15,571 nucleotides of DNA from an uncultured Flavobacteriaceae bacterium (GTDB lineage Bacteria > Bacteroidota > Bacteroidia > Flavobacteriales > Flavobacteriaceae): contig CAMZLT010000153.1 of the NCBI GenBank assembly GCA_947311745.1, positions 1 through 15,571 on the forward strand, read 5' to 3'. Both the position numbers and the translations under genes were made by a program. Positions within the stretch are counted from its first letter, which is position 1. Each line of letters starts with the position of its first letter. Below, piece after piece: positions 1 to 7,016 of this stretch. The notes beneath the pieces were generated by a model. It was not told the origin of the DNA, did no database searches, and saw nothing but the letters and a program-made list of their open reading frames with translations.

Positions 1-39
1 AAGTAATTTAGCAATAGGTAATAAATCGATTGTAGACAT
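1..39 (-). CDS. Start of an unidentified gene (partial)
   Basis: An ATG at 39-37 opens a frame that stays open to the window edge and reads MSTIDLLPIAKLL. Only 13 residues are visible, so the product cannot be named. A promoter-like arrangement lies upstream on the same strand: a TTG, 22 nt, then GATATTTG (one base off the TAnnTTTG consensus) about 20 nt before the ATG. The leader between that element and the ATG is A-rich without a purine-rich Shine-Dalgarno. The tRNA-Asp terminator at 160-193 lies upstream, so this gene probably has its own promoter. The call rests on the start context and could be a chance frame. Confidence 0.4.
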   Translation of the reverse strand, partial: MSTIDLLPIAKLL

Positions 40-159
40 CTGTTTTTTTTATAACAAATATCAAACTATTTTTTTAAAACTCCACAAGTTTTGCACTTGA
101 TCCAATTAACATTTATTTAAATGTGAGATTTTAAAATTTAGGATACTCTCTCCTACCCC

Positions 160-193
160 TATAAAATAAAAAAACCTCAGTATAACTGAAGTT
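160..193 (-). terminator. Rho-independent terminator of the tRNA-Asp transcript
   Basis: Read on the minus strand, AACTTCAGT (193-185) pairs with ACTGAGGTT (181-173) as a 9-bp stem with one G-U pair and a 3-nt loop, followed directly by a U-rich run (TTTTTTATTTTAT, with the last stem bases). It lies about 90 nt beyond the tRNA 3' end and before the next minus-strand gene. Confidence 0.7.
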
Positions 194-281
194 CTTCATT
201 GGTTAATTTCTTAACCTAAAGAGTTTTATATTGAAAAACTCTAAAAAACAACACAACTTTCTTTCTTTTTAAAGAAAAAAG

Positions 282-355
282 CGGTCTGGACGGGACTCGA
301 ACCCGCGACCCCCTGCGTGACAGGCAGGTATTCTAACCAGCTGAACTACCAGACC
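282..355 (-). tRNA. tRNA-Asp (GUC)
   Basis: The minus strand folds into a complete cloverleaf of 74 nt. The 7-bp acceptor stem is GGTCTGG/CCAGACC with discriminator G. The D arm contains AGCTGGTTA. The anticodon stem is CCTGC/GCAGG around the loop CTGTCAC, giving anticodon GUC (plus-strand 319-321). The T loop is TTCGAGT. The 3' CCA is not encoded, as the next bases are CTT, so it must be added by the CCA-adding enzyme. A strong TTTG-N19-TATATTTG promoter lies just upstream and a terminator downstream, so this is a single-gene unit. Confidence 0.97.
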
Positions 356-372
356 GTTGCTTTTAGCGGTTG

Positions 373-403
373 CAAATATAAGTGTGTTTTTATAATTGAC
401 AAA
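373..403 (-). promoter_or_regulatory. Promoter of tRNA-Asp
   Basis: On the minus strand TTTG (403-400) is followed after 19 nt by TATATTTG (380-373), matching the flavobacterial TTG-N17-23-TAnnTTTG promoter. The mature tRNA starts 18 nt after the -7 element. This is the cleanest two-part promoter in the window, as expected for a stable RNA gene. Confidence 0.8.
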
Positions 404-469
404 GTTTTTTTTGTAAAAAAACTAAAAAAAGTATATATACACATGTAACTAACTGTAAATCAGTTTGTT

Positions 470-1393
470 TTATGCAAAATTGTTTCTACTAACTAGATAA
501 GCAATCAATATTTTATCAAATCCTTCGTTGATATCTACAGGTACATAATCTATTCTGTACTGTAAACATTTCATTTTTAAGGTATCAAAATAATTTGCAA
601 CTTGTTTGTTATAATTTTCTTGTACTTGTTCTGCATATAAATTTATAGATTCTCCTGTTTCTACATCAATAAATTTTTTAGGTTTGTTGTCAAAATCAAA
701 ATTTAACTCCAATTTTTTATCGTAGGTATGAAATAAAATTAATTCGTGTTTATTATATTTTAAATGTCTAATTGCTTCAAAAAGAGCTTCCTCTTTTTCA
801 TTATCTTGAAACATATCGGTAAATAAAAACAACAAGGAACGTCTGTGTATTTTTTCGGCAATTTCATGCAAGATTTTATAGGTTTCTGTTTTTCTAGCTT
901 CGGTTTTTTCTAGTAATCCTTCTAGCTTATCTAAAAGCATTCTATGGTGTCTTTCACTTCCTTTTGCAGGTGCATAATATTCGTAAATATCGCTATAAAT
1001 ACTTAATCCAAAAGCATCGCGTTGTTTTTTTAAAATCTCCATTAAGGATGCTGTTGCAATTGCAGAAAAACCAATTTTATTAAAATTTTCTAAATCTTGA
1101 TTTACCATTTTAGGATAATGCATCGAAGCAGAATTGTCTATTATTATATGGCATCTAAGGTTGGTTTCCTCTTCGTATCTTTTTACAAAAAGTTTATCGG
1201 TTTTTGCAAATAATTTCCAATCAATATGTTTAGTGCTTTCACCTTTATTATACAAACGATGTTCGGCAAATTCTACCGAAAAACCATGAAAAGGACTTTT
1301 GTGCATTCCTGTAATAAAACCTTCTACAACTTGTTTTGCTAAAAGTTCTATGTTTTTTATATCACTTCTGTTTTTAACTTGAGATAATTTCAT
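470..1393 (-). CDS. DUF58 domain protein with vWA-like fold
   Basis: The 307-aa product is a soluble DUF58 protein. The family signature is clear at residues 45-76: an RLYNKGE segment, then HIDWKLFAKTDKLFVKRYEEE. It is followed by a vWA-like stretch in which D86-N-S-A-S90 forms the DxSxS part of a metal-ion-dependent adhesion site, and FTDM at 191-194 lies where a second metal ligand loop would be. No signal peptide or membrane helix is seen. DUF58 proteins normally sit beside a MoxR AAA+ ATPase and Bat-type vWA proteins and are thought to help assemble or activate complexes. Here the gene stands alone between trxA and tRNA-Asp. A TATATTTG promoter precedes it. The specific client is unknown. 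Confidence 0.9.
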   Translation of the reverse strand: MKLSQVKNRSDIKNIELLAKQVVEGFITGMHKSPFHGFSVEFAEHRLYNKGESTKHIDWKLFAKTDKLFVKRYEEETNLRCHIIIDNSASMHYPKMVNQDLENFNKIGFSAIATASLMEILKKQRDAFGLSIYSDIYEYYAPAKGSERHHRMLLDKLEGLLEKTEARKTETYKILHEIAEKIHRRSLLFLFTDMFQDNEKEEALFEAIRHLKYNKHELILFHTYDKKLELNFDFDNKPKKFIDVETGESINLYAEQVQENYNKQVANYFDTLKMKCLQYRIDYVPVDINEGFDKILIAYLVSRNNFA

Positions 1394-1488
1394 GTGTTTG
1401 TAATTTATTATTTTTTAATGACCTCATAAAACTTGCAAAAAATATTTTTTAGGTATCAAAATTTGGAAAGCTCGTTTTATAACTAGGT

Positions 1489-1496
1489 CAAATATA
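1489..1496 (-). promoter_or_regulatory. -7 element for the DUF58 gene
   Basis: TATATTTG on the minus strand, about 95 nt before the DUF58 start and after the trxA terminator, fits TAnnTTTG. No clear TTG is found at the -33 distance. It implies transcription independent of trxA. Confidence 0.5.
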
Positions 1497-1501
1497 CATT
1501 T

Positions 1502-1539
1502 TTTGTATAAAAAAAGGCTTGGATAAATCCAAACCTTTT
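1502..1539 (-). terminator. Terminator of trxA
   Basis: On the minus strand AAAAGGTTTGGA (from 1539) pairs with TCCAAGCCTTTT as a near-perfect stem containing one U-G pair, with loop TTTA, followed by a run of T. It begins about 25 nt after the trxA stop codon and separates trxA from the DUF58 gene. Confidence 0.85.
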
Positions 1540-1563
1540 ATATTATATAAAATAGTTCTTTTT

Positions 1564-1881
1564 TTACAATAAAGCGTTTAATTTTTCTGCATATACATTT
1601 TTGGGTGCAACTCCTACTTGTTTTTCAGCAACTTCACCATCTTTAAAAATTAAAACTGTAGGGATGTTTCGTACACCATATTTTGCAGCAAATTCTTGAT
1701 TTGCATCAATATCTACTTTACCTACAACTACTTTGCCTTCAAATTCTTTGGATAAATCCTCTACAATCGGAGCTAACATTCTACAAGGTCCACACCAAGC
1801 TGCCCAAAAGTCAATTAATACTGGTTTATCGGATTTTAAAACTACTTCGTCAAAAGTAGCATCTGTTATTTCTAATGCCAT
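1564..1881 (-). CDS. trxA: Thioredoxin
   Basis: This is a cytosolic thioredoxin of 105 aa, the usual length. It is a general dithiol reductant for ribonucleotide reductase, methionine sulfoxide reductase and similar enzymes, and is recycled by thioredoxin reductase. The active site is W29-C-G-P-C33, preceded by the buried Asp of LIDFW (D24). The cis-proline loop is NIP-T with P74, and KDG follows in the right place. No signal peptide is present, so it is the cytoplasmic form and not a ResA/TlpA type. It is transcribed alone: a TATATTTG promoter lies about 41 nt before the ATG and a strong hairpin terminator follows. The gene diverges from aroA. Confidence 0.97.
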   Translation of the reverse strand: MALEITDATFDEVVLKSDKPVLIDFWAAWCGPCRMLAPIVEDLSKEFEGKVVVGKVDIDANQEFAAKYGVRNIPTVLIFKDGEVAEKQVGVAPKNVYAEKLNALL

Positions 1882-1921
1882 TTTATTTATTGTTATTTAT
1901 TTAATAATCTTATTTATAGGG

Positions 1922-1929
1922 CAAATATA
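1922..1929 (-). promoter_or_regulatory. -7 element for trxA
   Basis: TATATTTG on the minus strand, 41 nt before the trxA ATG, matches TAnnTTTG exactly. The -33 TTG is not evident. Confidence 0.6.
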
Positions 1930-1983
1930 AATAATTATTTTTCCTTTTATTAAGTATTAAAATTATTTTTATTTATAGTTCTA

Positions 1984-2013
1984 TTTGATTTTGTTATAAC
2001 TTGTTTACATTTG
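1984..2013 (+). promoter_or_regulatory. Promoter of aroA
   Basis: TTTG (1984-1987), an 18-nt spacer and TACATTTG (2006-2013) match the flavobacterial promoter consensus. Transcription would start near 2018-2020, leaving a leader of only about 12-15 nt. This rules out the TTG at 2001 as the start codon of the next gene, because it lies upstream of the -7 element. Confidence 0.75.
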
Positions 2014-2030
2014 CTTTTTTATATTTAATA

Positions 2031-3230
2031 ATGATGTCTAAAACTATTTCAATACGTATTTCTGGATCAAAAAGTGAAGCTAACAGAATGCTAATTCTTA
2101 AAAAGTTATTTCATTCTATATCTATTGAAAATTTATCAAATAGTAAAGATACTAATGTTTTAGAAAACGCTTTAAATTCTAAAAATGCTGTTGTAAATAT
2201 TGGTCATGCTGGTACTGCTATGCGTTTTTTAACGGCTTATTTCTCTTGTGTAGAAGGACGAGAAATTGTTTTAACAGGTTCGGAAAGAATGCAAGAGCGT
2301 CCGATAAAAATTTTAGTGGATGCCTTATCGGAATTAGGTGCAGATATATCCTATATTAAAAAGGAAGGTTTTCCTCCTATAAAAATTAAAGGAAAAGAGA
2401 TTCTTAAAAGTACCGTTTCTATTAACGGAAATGTTAGTAGTCAATATATTTCGGCATTGCTTTTAATTGGTGCATCTTTAAAAAATGGATTGCAAATAGA
2501 ATTGCTTGGTAAGATTACTTCCATTCCGTACATAAAAATGACTTTATCGTTACTACATCAAATTGGTATTAAAACAAAATGGGAAAATAATATAATTACG
2601 GTATTTCCTATAACTAAAATTTATAAAACTACTATTGTAATTGAATCGGATTGGTCATCTGCATCGTATTTTTATAGTTTCGTAGCTTTAGCTGATGGGA
2701 AAAACATACACCTTTCGCATTTTAAAGATAATAGTTTGCAAGGTGATGCCGATTTAATAGAAATTTATAAAAATTTTGGTGTAACAACTAGTTTTGATGC
2801 TAAAGGTATTTTGCTTAAAAAGGAAAAAGATTTTAAAATCAACAAACACCTTGTTTTAGATTTAACAAATACACCAGATATTGCACAAACAATTGCTGTT
2901 ACTTGCTTTGGGCTGGGAATTTCGTGTGCTTTAACAGGTTTACACACTTTAAAAATTAAAGAAACCGATAGGTTAGTTGCTTTAAAAAAGGAGTTGGAAA
3001 AATTTGGTGCTAAAATTAGAATTACTGAGGATAGTTTGCATATGCGAATTCCCGAAAATATAACTAAAAATGACGTTATTTCTATAAAAACATACCAAGA
3101 TCATAGAATGGCTATGGCTTTTGCACCTTTAGGTTTATTTTACACATTAAATATTGAAAATAAAAATGTGGTAGAAAAATCGTATCCTAATTTTTGGAAA
3201 GATTTTGAAAAAATTGGTCTTCGTTTTTAG
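2031..3230 (+). CDS. aroA: 3-phosphoshikimate 1-carboxyvinyltransferase (EPSP synthase)
   Basis: The enzyme joins phosphoenolpyruvate and shikimate-3-phosphate in the sixth step of the shikimate pathway. Numbered from the second ATG (2034, 398 aa), the landmarks are SGSKSEANR (K13, S14, R18), GHAGTAMR (G60 at the glyphosate-contact glycine), QERP with R89, SSQY (S135-Q137), NTPD with catalytic D282, KETDR with E310 and R313, DHRMAM (356-361) and K382 before YPNF. Position 58 is His where E. coli AroA has Asn94. The two adjacent ATGs (2031, 2034) are indistinguishable here; 2031 is given. The frame extends up to a TTG at 2001, but the promoter excludes that. The stop codon overlaps by 3 bases the stop of the convergent small gene. 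No other shikimate gene is adjacent. Confidence 0.95.
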   Translation: MMSKTISIRISGSKSEANRMLILKKLFHSISIENLSNSKDTNVLENALNSKNAVVNIGHAGTAMRFLTAYFSCVEGREIVLTGSERMQERPIKILVDALSELGADISYIKKEGFPPIKIKGKEILKSTVSINGNVSSQYISALLLIGASLKNGLQIELLGKITSIPYIKMTLSLLHQIGIKTKWENNIITVFPITKIYKTTIVIESDWSSASYFYSFVALADGKNIHLSHFKDNSLQGDADLIEIYKNFGVTTSFDAKGILLKKEKDFKINKHLVLDLTNTPDIAQTIAVTCFGLGISCALTGLHTLKIKETDRLVALKKELEKFGAKIRITEDSLHMRIPENITKNDVISIKTYQDHRMAMAFAPLGLFYTLNIENKNVVEKSYPNFWKDFEKIGLRF

Positions 3231-3367
3231 TTTGAAGCTAAAACAATCATCATTTTTTTATACTCATTCATTTCTTTTAATGCTTTAACATAAGCAGAAA
3301 TTTGACCATTTGCCATAAAATTATTGGCTCTGTTTTTTGCGTTTTCGTATAGTTTCTTAAAATCCAT
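3227..3367 (-). CDS. 46-residue conserved-looking small protein
   Basis: An ATG at 3367 opens a 46-codon frame starting MDFKKLYENAKNRANN and ending EMNEYKKMMIVLASN. It is rich in Lys, Asn, Ala and Met, with heptad-like hydrophobic spacing, and would form one or two short amphipathic helices. There is no signal peptide or Cys. The sense of a real gene comes from its protein-like composition, the near-exact packing against aroA (the two stop codons overlap on opposite strands), and a 127-nt upstream gap carrying a 12-bp direct repeat. I recall short flavobacterial hypothetical proteins of this look but can name no family. The function is unknown, and it is short enough to be missed by gene callers. 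Confidence 0.7.
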   Translation of the reverse strand: MDFKKLYENAKNRANNFMANGQISAYVKALKEMNEYKKMMIVLASN

Positions 3368-3411
3368 AATAAAAAAGTTTAGTTCTGTTACTTATAAAAC
3401 AAATAACATGC

Positions 3412-3481
3412 CAAAATGTTACAGTGTTTTTTGTTAACTTTTTTATTTAATTTTAAAATGTCTGATAATCAAAATGTTACA
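3412..3481. repeat. 12-bp direct repeat upstream of the small gene
   Basis: CAAAATGTTACA occurs at 3412-3423 and again at 3470-3481 (TGTAACATTTTG on the minus strand), with starts 58 bp apart. The second copy runs into the 10-bp palindrome TACAATTGTA (3478-3487). Both lie between the asd stop and the start of the 46-aa gene, where a promoter or operator for the latter would be. No exact TAnnTTTG is present here. Confidence 0.5.
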
Positions 3482-3494
3482 ATTGTATTTTTTT

Positions 3495-4484
3495 CTAAAC
3501 TAATTTGTTTTTTAGTAAATATTCTGCAATTTGTATTGCATTAGTAGCAGCTCCTTTTCGTAAATTATCCGAAACTATCCACATATTTACCGTTTTTTCT
3601 TGTGAATAATCTCTACGGATTCTACCAACATATACTGCATCTTTTCCGTGAGCGTAAATAGGCATTGGATAGATGTTCAAATCCGTATTATCTTGTACCA
3701 CAACACCTTGTGTTTGATGTAAAATTGTACGAATTTCACTTTCGCTAAAATCTTTTTCAAATTCAATATTTACACTTTCGCTATGCCCTCCAACAACAGG
3801 AATTCTAACTGCAGTTGCTGTTACAGCAATGGTTCTATCGTTTAGTATTTTTTGAGTTTCTCGTACCAATTTCATTTCCTCTTTGGTATATCCATTATCT
3901 TCAAACACATCGCAATGCGGAATGGCATTTTTATGAATTGGATATGGATACGCCATTTCATCTTTTACACCTTTATATTCGTTTTCTAATTGATTAACTG
4001 CTTTCACACCAGTTCCTGTAATAGATTGATAGGTAGAAATTACCAAACGCTTAATTTGATATTTTTTGTGTAAAGGAGCTAAAGTCATTACCAATTGAAT
4101 GGTAGAACAATTAGGATTTGCAATTATTTTATCTGCTTTTGTTAAAGTGTTTGCATTAATTTCAGGAACAATTAATTTTTTACCTGTATGCATTCGCCAA
4201 GCAGATGAATTATCAATAACTGTTGTGCCTACTGCTGCAAATTTAGGTGCCCATTGCAATGACGTTTCTCCTCCTGCAGAAAAAATAGCAATATCTGGTT
4301 TTTGATTTACAGCTTCTTGTAAAGAAATTATAGTATATTCTTTGTTTTTATATAATAACGTCTTTCCAACTGATTTTTGAGATGCTACGACCAATAATTC
4401 CGTTAATGGAAAATTGCGTTCTGCTAAAATTTGCAACATTACAGTTCCTACCATCCCTGTTGCTCCAACTACTGCTACTTTCAT
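3495..4484 (-). CDS. asd: Aspartate-semialdehyde dehydrogenase
   Basis: The enzyme reduces 4-aspartyl phosphate to aspartate semialdehyde with NADPH, the branch point to lysine/diaminopimelate, threonine and methionine. The 329-aa protein has the full family plan. The Rossmann motif is GATGMVG (7-13), the catalytic cysteine is C126 in NPNCSTIQ, Q153 lies in the TYQSITGTG segment, and R227 and H234 lie in AVRIPVVGGHSE. The length and the absence of a fused kinase fit the typical bacterial enzyme. It is transcribed alone from a TAAATTTG promoter about 60 nt upstream and diverges from the U32 gene. No aspartokinase or dap gene is in the window. Confidence 0.96.
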   Translation of the reverse strand: MKVAVVGATGMVGTVMLQILAERNFPLTELLVVASQKSVGKTLLYKNKEYTIISLQEAVNQKPDIAIFSAGGETSLQWAPKFAAVGTTVIDNSSAWRMHTGKKLIVPEINANTLTKADKIIANPNCSTIQLVMTLAPLHKKYQIKRLVISTYQSITGTGVKAVNQLENEYKGVKDEMAYPYPIHKNAIPHCDVFEDNGYTKEEMKLVRETQKILNDRTIAVTATAVRIPVVGGHSESVNIEFEKDFSESEIRTILHQTQGVVVQDNTDLNIYPMPIYAHGKDAVYVGRIRRDYSQEKTVNMWIVSDNLRKGAATNAIQIAEYLLKNKLV

Positions 4485-4544
4485 TTTTTAATTCTTAAAA
4501 CCTTTGTTTTTAAATGGTTATTAATGTTTTAATAGACTATGCTA

Positions 4545-4552
4545 CAAATTTA
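4545..4552 (-). promoter_or_regulatory. -7 element for asd
   Basis: TAAATTTG on the minus strand, about 60 nt before the asd ATG, fits TAnnTTTG. The -33 TTG is unclear. The leader would be about 55 nt, longer than for most genes here. Confidence 0.5.
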
Positions 4553-4601
4553 CTAAATTATAGATTAAACCATCTTAAAAAAAGTATACTTTTTTTGAAT
4601 A

Positions 4602-4633
4602 TTGCTTTATTACACTATTTTATAGTACTTTTG
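4602..4633 (+). promoter_or_regulatory. Promoter of the U32 gene
   Basis: TTG (4602-4604), 21 nt and TACTTTTG (4626-4633) fit the flavobacterial promoter. Transcription would begin near 4639, about 20 nt before the ATG at 4661. This shows that the upstream extension of the frame from 4514 is not translated. Confidence 0.65.
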
Positions 4634-4660
4634 CCAACTACTAATTATTGTTTATTACTT

Positions 4661-5917
4661 ATGAAAAAATCAAATAAAATTGAATTAATGGCTCCTGCTG
4701 GTAATTTTGAATCCTTACAAGCTGCCTTAGAAAATGGAGCAGATTCCATTTATTTTGGTGTAGAGCAATTAAATATGCGTGCTAGAGCTAGTATTAATTT
4801 TACTTTAGAGGATTTAGCCGAAATTTCTAATCGTTGTAAAGAAAAAAATGTTAGAACGTATTTAACATTAAATACTATTATTTATGATCACGATTTATCT
4901 ATTGTAAAAACACTAATTAAAAAAGCCAAAGAACACGATATTTCGGCAGTAATAGCAATGGATCAAGCTGTAATTCAAGTTGCTAGAGCAGAAGGAATGG
5001 AAGTACATATTTCCACACAAATAAACATAACAAATATCGAAACATTAAAATTCTATGCAATGTTTGCCGATACAGTTGTTTTAAGTAGAGAACTTAGTTT
5101 ACGACAAGTAAAACACATAACCGAACGTATTGAAAAAGAACAAGTAAAAGGGCCGTCTGGCAGACTTGTCGAGATTGAAATTTTTGGTCATGGTGCGTTA
5201 TGTATGGCTGTTTCTGGAAAATGTTATTTAAGTTTGCATTCGCATAATTCTTCGGCAAATCGTGGTGCTTGTAAACAAAATTGTAGAAAAAAATATACCG
5301 TTATCGATCAGGAATCTGGCTTTGAAATGGAAATTGATAACGAATATATTATGTCTCCAAAAGATTTGTGTACTATTGATATTTTAGATCAGGTTGCAGA
5401 TGCTGGAATTAAAGTATTAAAAATTGAAGGACGTGGTAGAGCTCCTGAATATGTTGCACGAGTAATTAAAAGTTATCGTGATGCTATTGATAGTATTGAG
5501 CAAGATACTTTTGATAAAGAAAAAGTTATTGGTTGGATGCAAGAGTTAGATAAAGTGTATAATCGTGGTTTTTGGAACGGTTATTATCTTGGTCAGAAAT
5601 TAGGTGAATGGTCTAAAGAACCAGGTTCACATGCTACACAAAAAAAGGTTTTTCTTGGTAAAGGCGTGCATTATTTTCCGAAAGCACAAATTGGTGAATT
5701 TAAAATAGATGCATACGATTTAAAAATTGGCGATACTATTTTAATTACTGGTCCAACTACTGGTGCGAAAGAAATGGAACTTTCTGAAATGTTTGTTAAC
5801 GATGTAAAAAGCGAACTTGCAACTAAAGGCGATTCGGTAACTGTAAAATTAGATTTTAGAATTCGTCCTTCGGATAAGTTGTATAAAATTGTTAAGACCG
5901 AATTTGCAGAAAAATAA
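4661..5917 (+). CDS. U32 family protein, TrhP/YegQ-like tRNA hydroxylation enzyme
   Basis: This is a 418-aa member of the so-called peptidase U32 family. The N-terminus ELMAPAGNFESLQAALENGA begins the TIM-barrel part. VLSRELS (140-146) and EIEIFGHGALCMAVSGKC (171-188) follow, then NRGACKQNC, then MSPKDLC and LKIEGRGR (253-260). C181, C188, C204 and C208 form the four-Cys set expected to hold an iron-sulfur cluster. The order and wording resemble E. coli YegQ (TrhP), which takes part in prephenate-dependent 5-hydroxyuridine formation at tRNA position 34. RlhA (23S rRNA) and UbiU/V are the alternatives. A protease role is doubtful. The frame runs up to an ATG at 4514, but the promoter at 4602-4633 and the family-like N-terminus fix the start at 4661. 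Confidence 0.88.
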   Translation: MKKSNKIELMAPAGNFESLQAALENGADSIYFGVEQLNMRARASINFTLEDLAEISNRCKEKNVRTYLTLNTIIYDHDLSIVKTLIKKAKEHDISAVIAMDQAVIQVARAEGMEVHISTQINITNIETLKFYAMFADTVVLSRELSLRQVKHITERIEKEQVKGPSGRLVEIEIFGHGALCMAVSGKCYLSLHSHNSSANRGACKQNCRKKYTVIDQESGFEMEIDNEYIMSPKDLCTIDILDQVADAGIKVLKIEGRGRAPEYVARVIKSYRDAIDSIEQDTFDKEKVIGWMQELDKVYNRGFWNGYYLGQKLGEWSKEPGSHATQKKVFLGKGVHYFPKAQIGEFKIDAYDLKIGDTILITGPTTGAKEMELSEMFVNDVKSELATKGDSVTVKLDFRIRPSDKLYKIVKTEFAEK

Positions 5918-5940
5918 AACGTACTATTTATATTAATTCG

Positions 5941-5985
5941 AAAACTCATAAGTTTTCATAATGAAAACCTATGAGTTTTTAAATT
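5941..5985. terminator. Bidirectional terminator between convergent genes
   Basis: A 19-bp stem (5941-5959 with 5961-5979) carries one A-C mismatch on the plus strand, which is a U-G pair on the minus strand. The tip opens to a loop of about 5 nt. T5 follows on the plus strand. It lies 23 nt after the U32 stop and just beyond the SPFH stop, so it can end both convergent transcripts. The U-tract is better on the plus strand. Confidence 0.8.
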
Positions 5986-5998
5986 AAATTTCATCTTT

Positions 5999-6907
5999 TT
6001 ATTTTTTAGTTTTATTAGACGATTCGTTAATTTTATTAGCTGCAACCAAGCTAGTAACCATATCATTAAGTAAAGTACTTGCTGCTGTTGGGTTGTTTGG
6101 TAGCAATATTAAATTAGAGTTCGTGTCTGAACCAATACTTTGTAAGGTATCGTAATGTTGTGTAATTACAATAAGAGCAGATGCTTCTTGACTATTAATC
6201 CCTGCACGATTAAGTACATCGACAGATTCTTCTAAACCTCTTGCGATTTCTCTACGTTGATCAGCAATACCTTTACCTTGTAAACGTTTGGATTCTGCTT
6301 CGGCTTTTGCACGTTCTACAATTAAAATACGTTGAGCATCTCCTTCATGTTGTGCTGCAACTTTTTCACGTTCTGCAGCATTGATACGATTCATAGCAAT
6401 CTTAACTTTTTCATCTGGATCAATATCGGTAACTAAAGCTTTAATAATATCGTATCCGTAATTTAGCATAGCATCTTTTAATTCGCGTTGTATTGCAAGA
6501 GCTATTTCTTCTTTTTTTACAAACACATCATCTAAAATCATCTTAGGCACTTCTGCCCTAACGGTATCAAAAATAAAGGCCGTAATTTGCTCGTGTGGAT
6601 TTTGCAATTTATAAAAAGCATTATACACATGATCTCGTTGAATTAAAAACTGTACCGAAATTTTTAAATGTACAAATACATCATCTTGTGTTTTGGTTTC
6701 TACAATAACATCTAATTGTTGAATTTTTAGACTTATACGACCAGCAATTCTATCAATAATAGGAATTTTAAAATTTAAACCTGCTTGTCTAATACCCGCA
6801 AATTTTCCGAAACGTTCGATAATAACTGCAGTTTGTTGTTTAACGACAAATAATCCTGAAAGAACGATAAATATTACAGGAATTGCCCATACAATGTTTG
6901 GAATCAT
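5999..6907 (-). CDS. SPFH/band-7 membrane protein, HIR-like
   Basis: The 302-aa product has one N-terminal membrane helix (residues 4-22) followed by an SPFH (stomatin/prohibitin/flotillin/HflK-C) domain, about 23-190. The segments VVKQQTAVIIERFGKF and AGLNFKIPIIDRI are typical. Then comes an Ala/Glu/Arg-rich helix (about 175-225, NAAEREKVAAQHEGDAQR and AKAEAESKRLQGKG) that forms the coiled wall of SPFH cages. A polar tail ends in KTKK. The overall look is nearest to plant hypersensitive-induced reaction proteins and bacterial QmcA-type proteins, not to HflK/C or FtsH partners. It probably oligomerises as a membrane microdomain scaffold. No NfeD-like partner or protease is adjacent, and it is a single-gene unit. 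No good TAnnTTTG was found; TATATTTA is the nearest. Confidence 0.92.
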   Translation of the reverse strand: MIPNIVWAIPVIFIVLSGLFVVKQQTAVIIERFGKFAGIRQAGLNFKIPIIDRIAGRISLKIQQLDVIVETKTQDDVFVHLKISVQFLIQRDHVYNAFYKLQNPHEQITAFIFDTVRAEVPKMILDDVFVKKEEIALAIQRELKDAMLNYGYDIIKALVTDIDPDEKVKIAMNRINAAEREKVAAQHEGDAQRILIVERAKAEAESKRLQGKGIADQRREIARGLEESVDVLNRAGINSQEASALIVITQHYDTLQSIGSDTNSNLILLPNNPTAASTLLNDMVTSLVAANKINESSNKTKK

Positions 6908-6989
6908 AATAATTTTGATTTAATGGTTAAAATAGTTGTAAATATAGCAATTTGAAATAAAGATTTCATACTATTCGTAGTAAAATATG

Positions 6990-6997
6990 TACATTTG
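6990..6997 (+). promoter_or_regulatory. -7 element for the 117-aa gene
   Basis: TACATTTG matches TAnnTTTG, 19 nt before the ATG at 7017. The -33 TTG is not at the usual distance. The predicted leader is about 13 nt. Confidence 0.55.
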
Positions 6998-7016
6998 TTA
7001 CAAATATTTATAAAAA

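Noticed and set aside
70..122. Cys-x-x-Cys fragment (minus strand, ending CKTCGVLKK) before the partial gene
   Set aside because: The frame has no start codon and a stop shortly upstream; treated as chance.
423..465. Possible terminator after the DUF58 gene (AACTG/CAGTT hairpin, later T-run)
   Set aside because: The 5-bp stem is not followed directly by T, and the later T-run only has the weak self-pairing GTATATATAC.
2001..2030. TTG start extending AroA by 10 residues
   Set aside because: It lies inside the promoter (between -33 and -7), and the family begins at the ATG-ATG pair.
4514..4660. 49-residue N-terminal extension of the U32 protein
   Set aside because: It is hydrophobic but upstream of a good promoter at 4602-4633, and the family starts at KIELMAPAG.
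5671..5949. 92-residue minus-strand frame inside the U32 gene
   Set aside because: Antisense shadow of a well-supported gene with no protein-like features.
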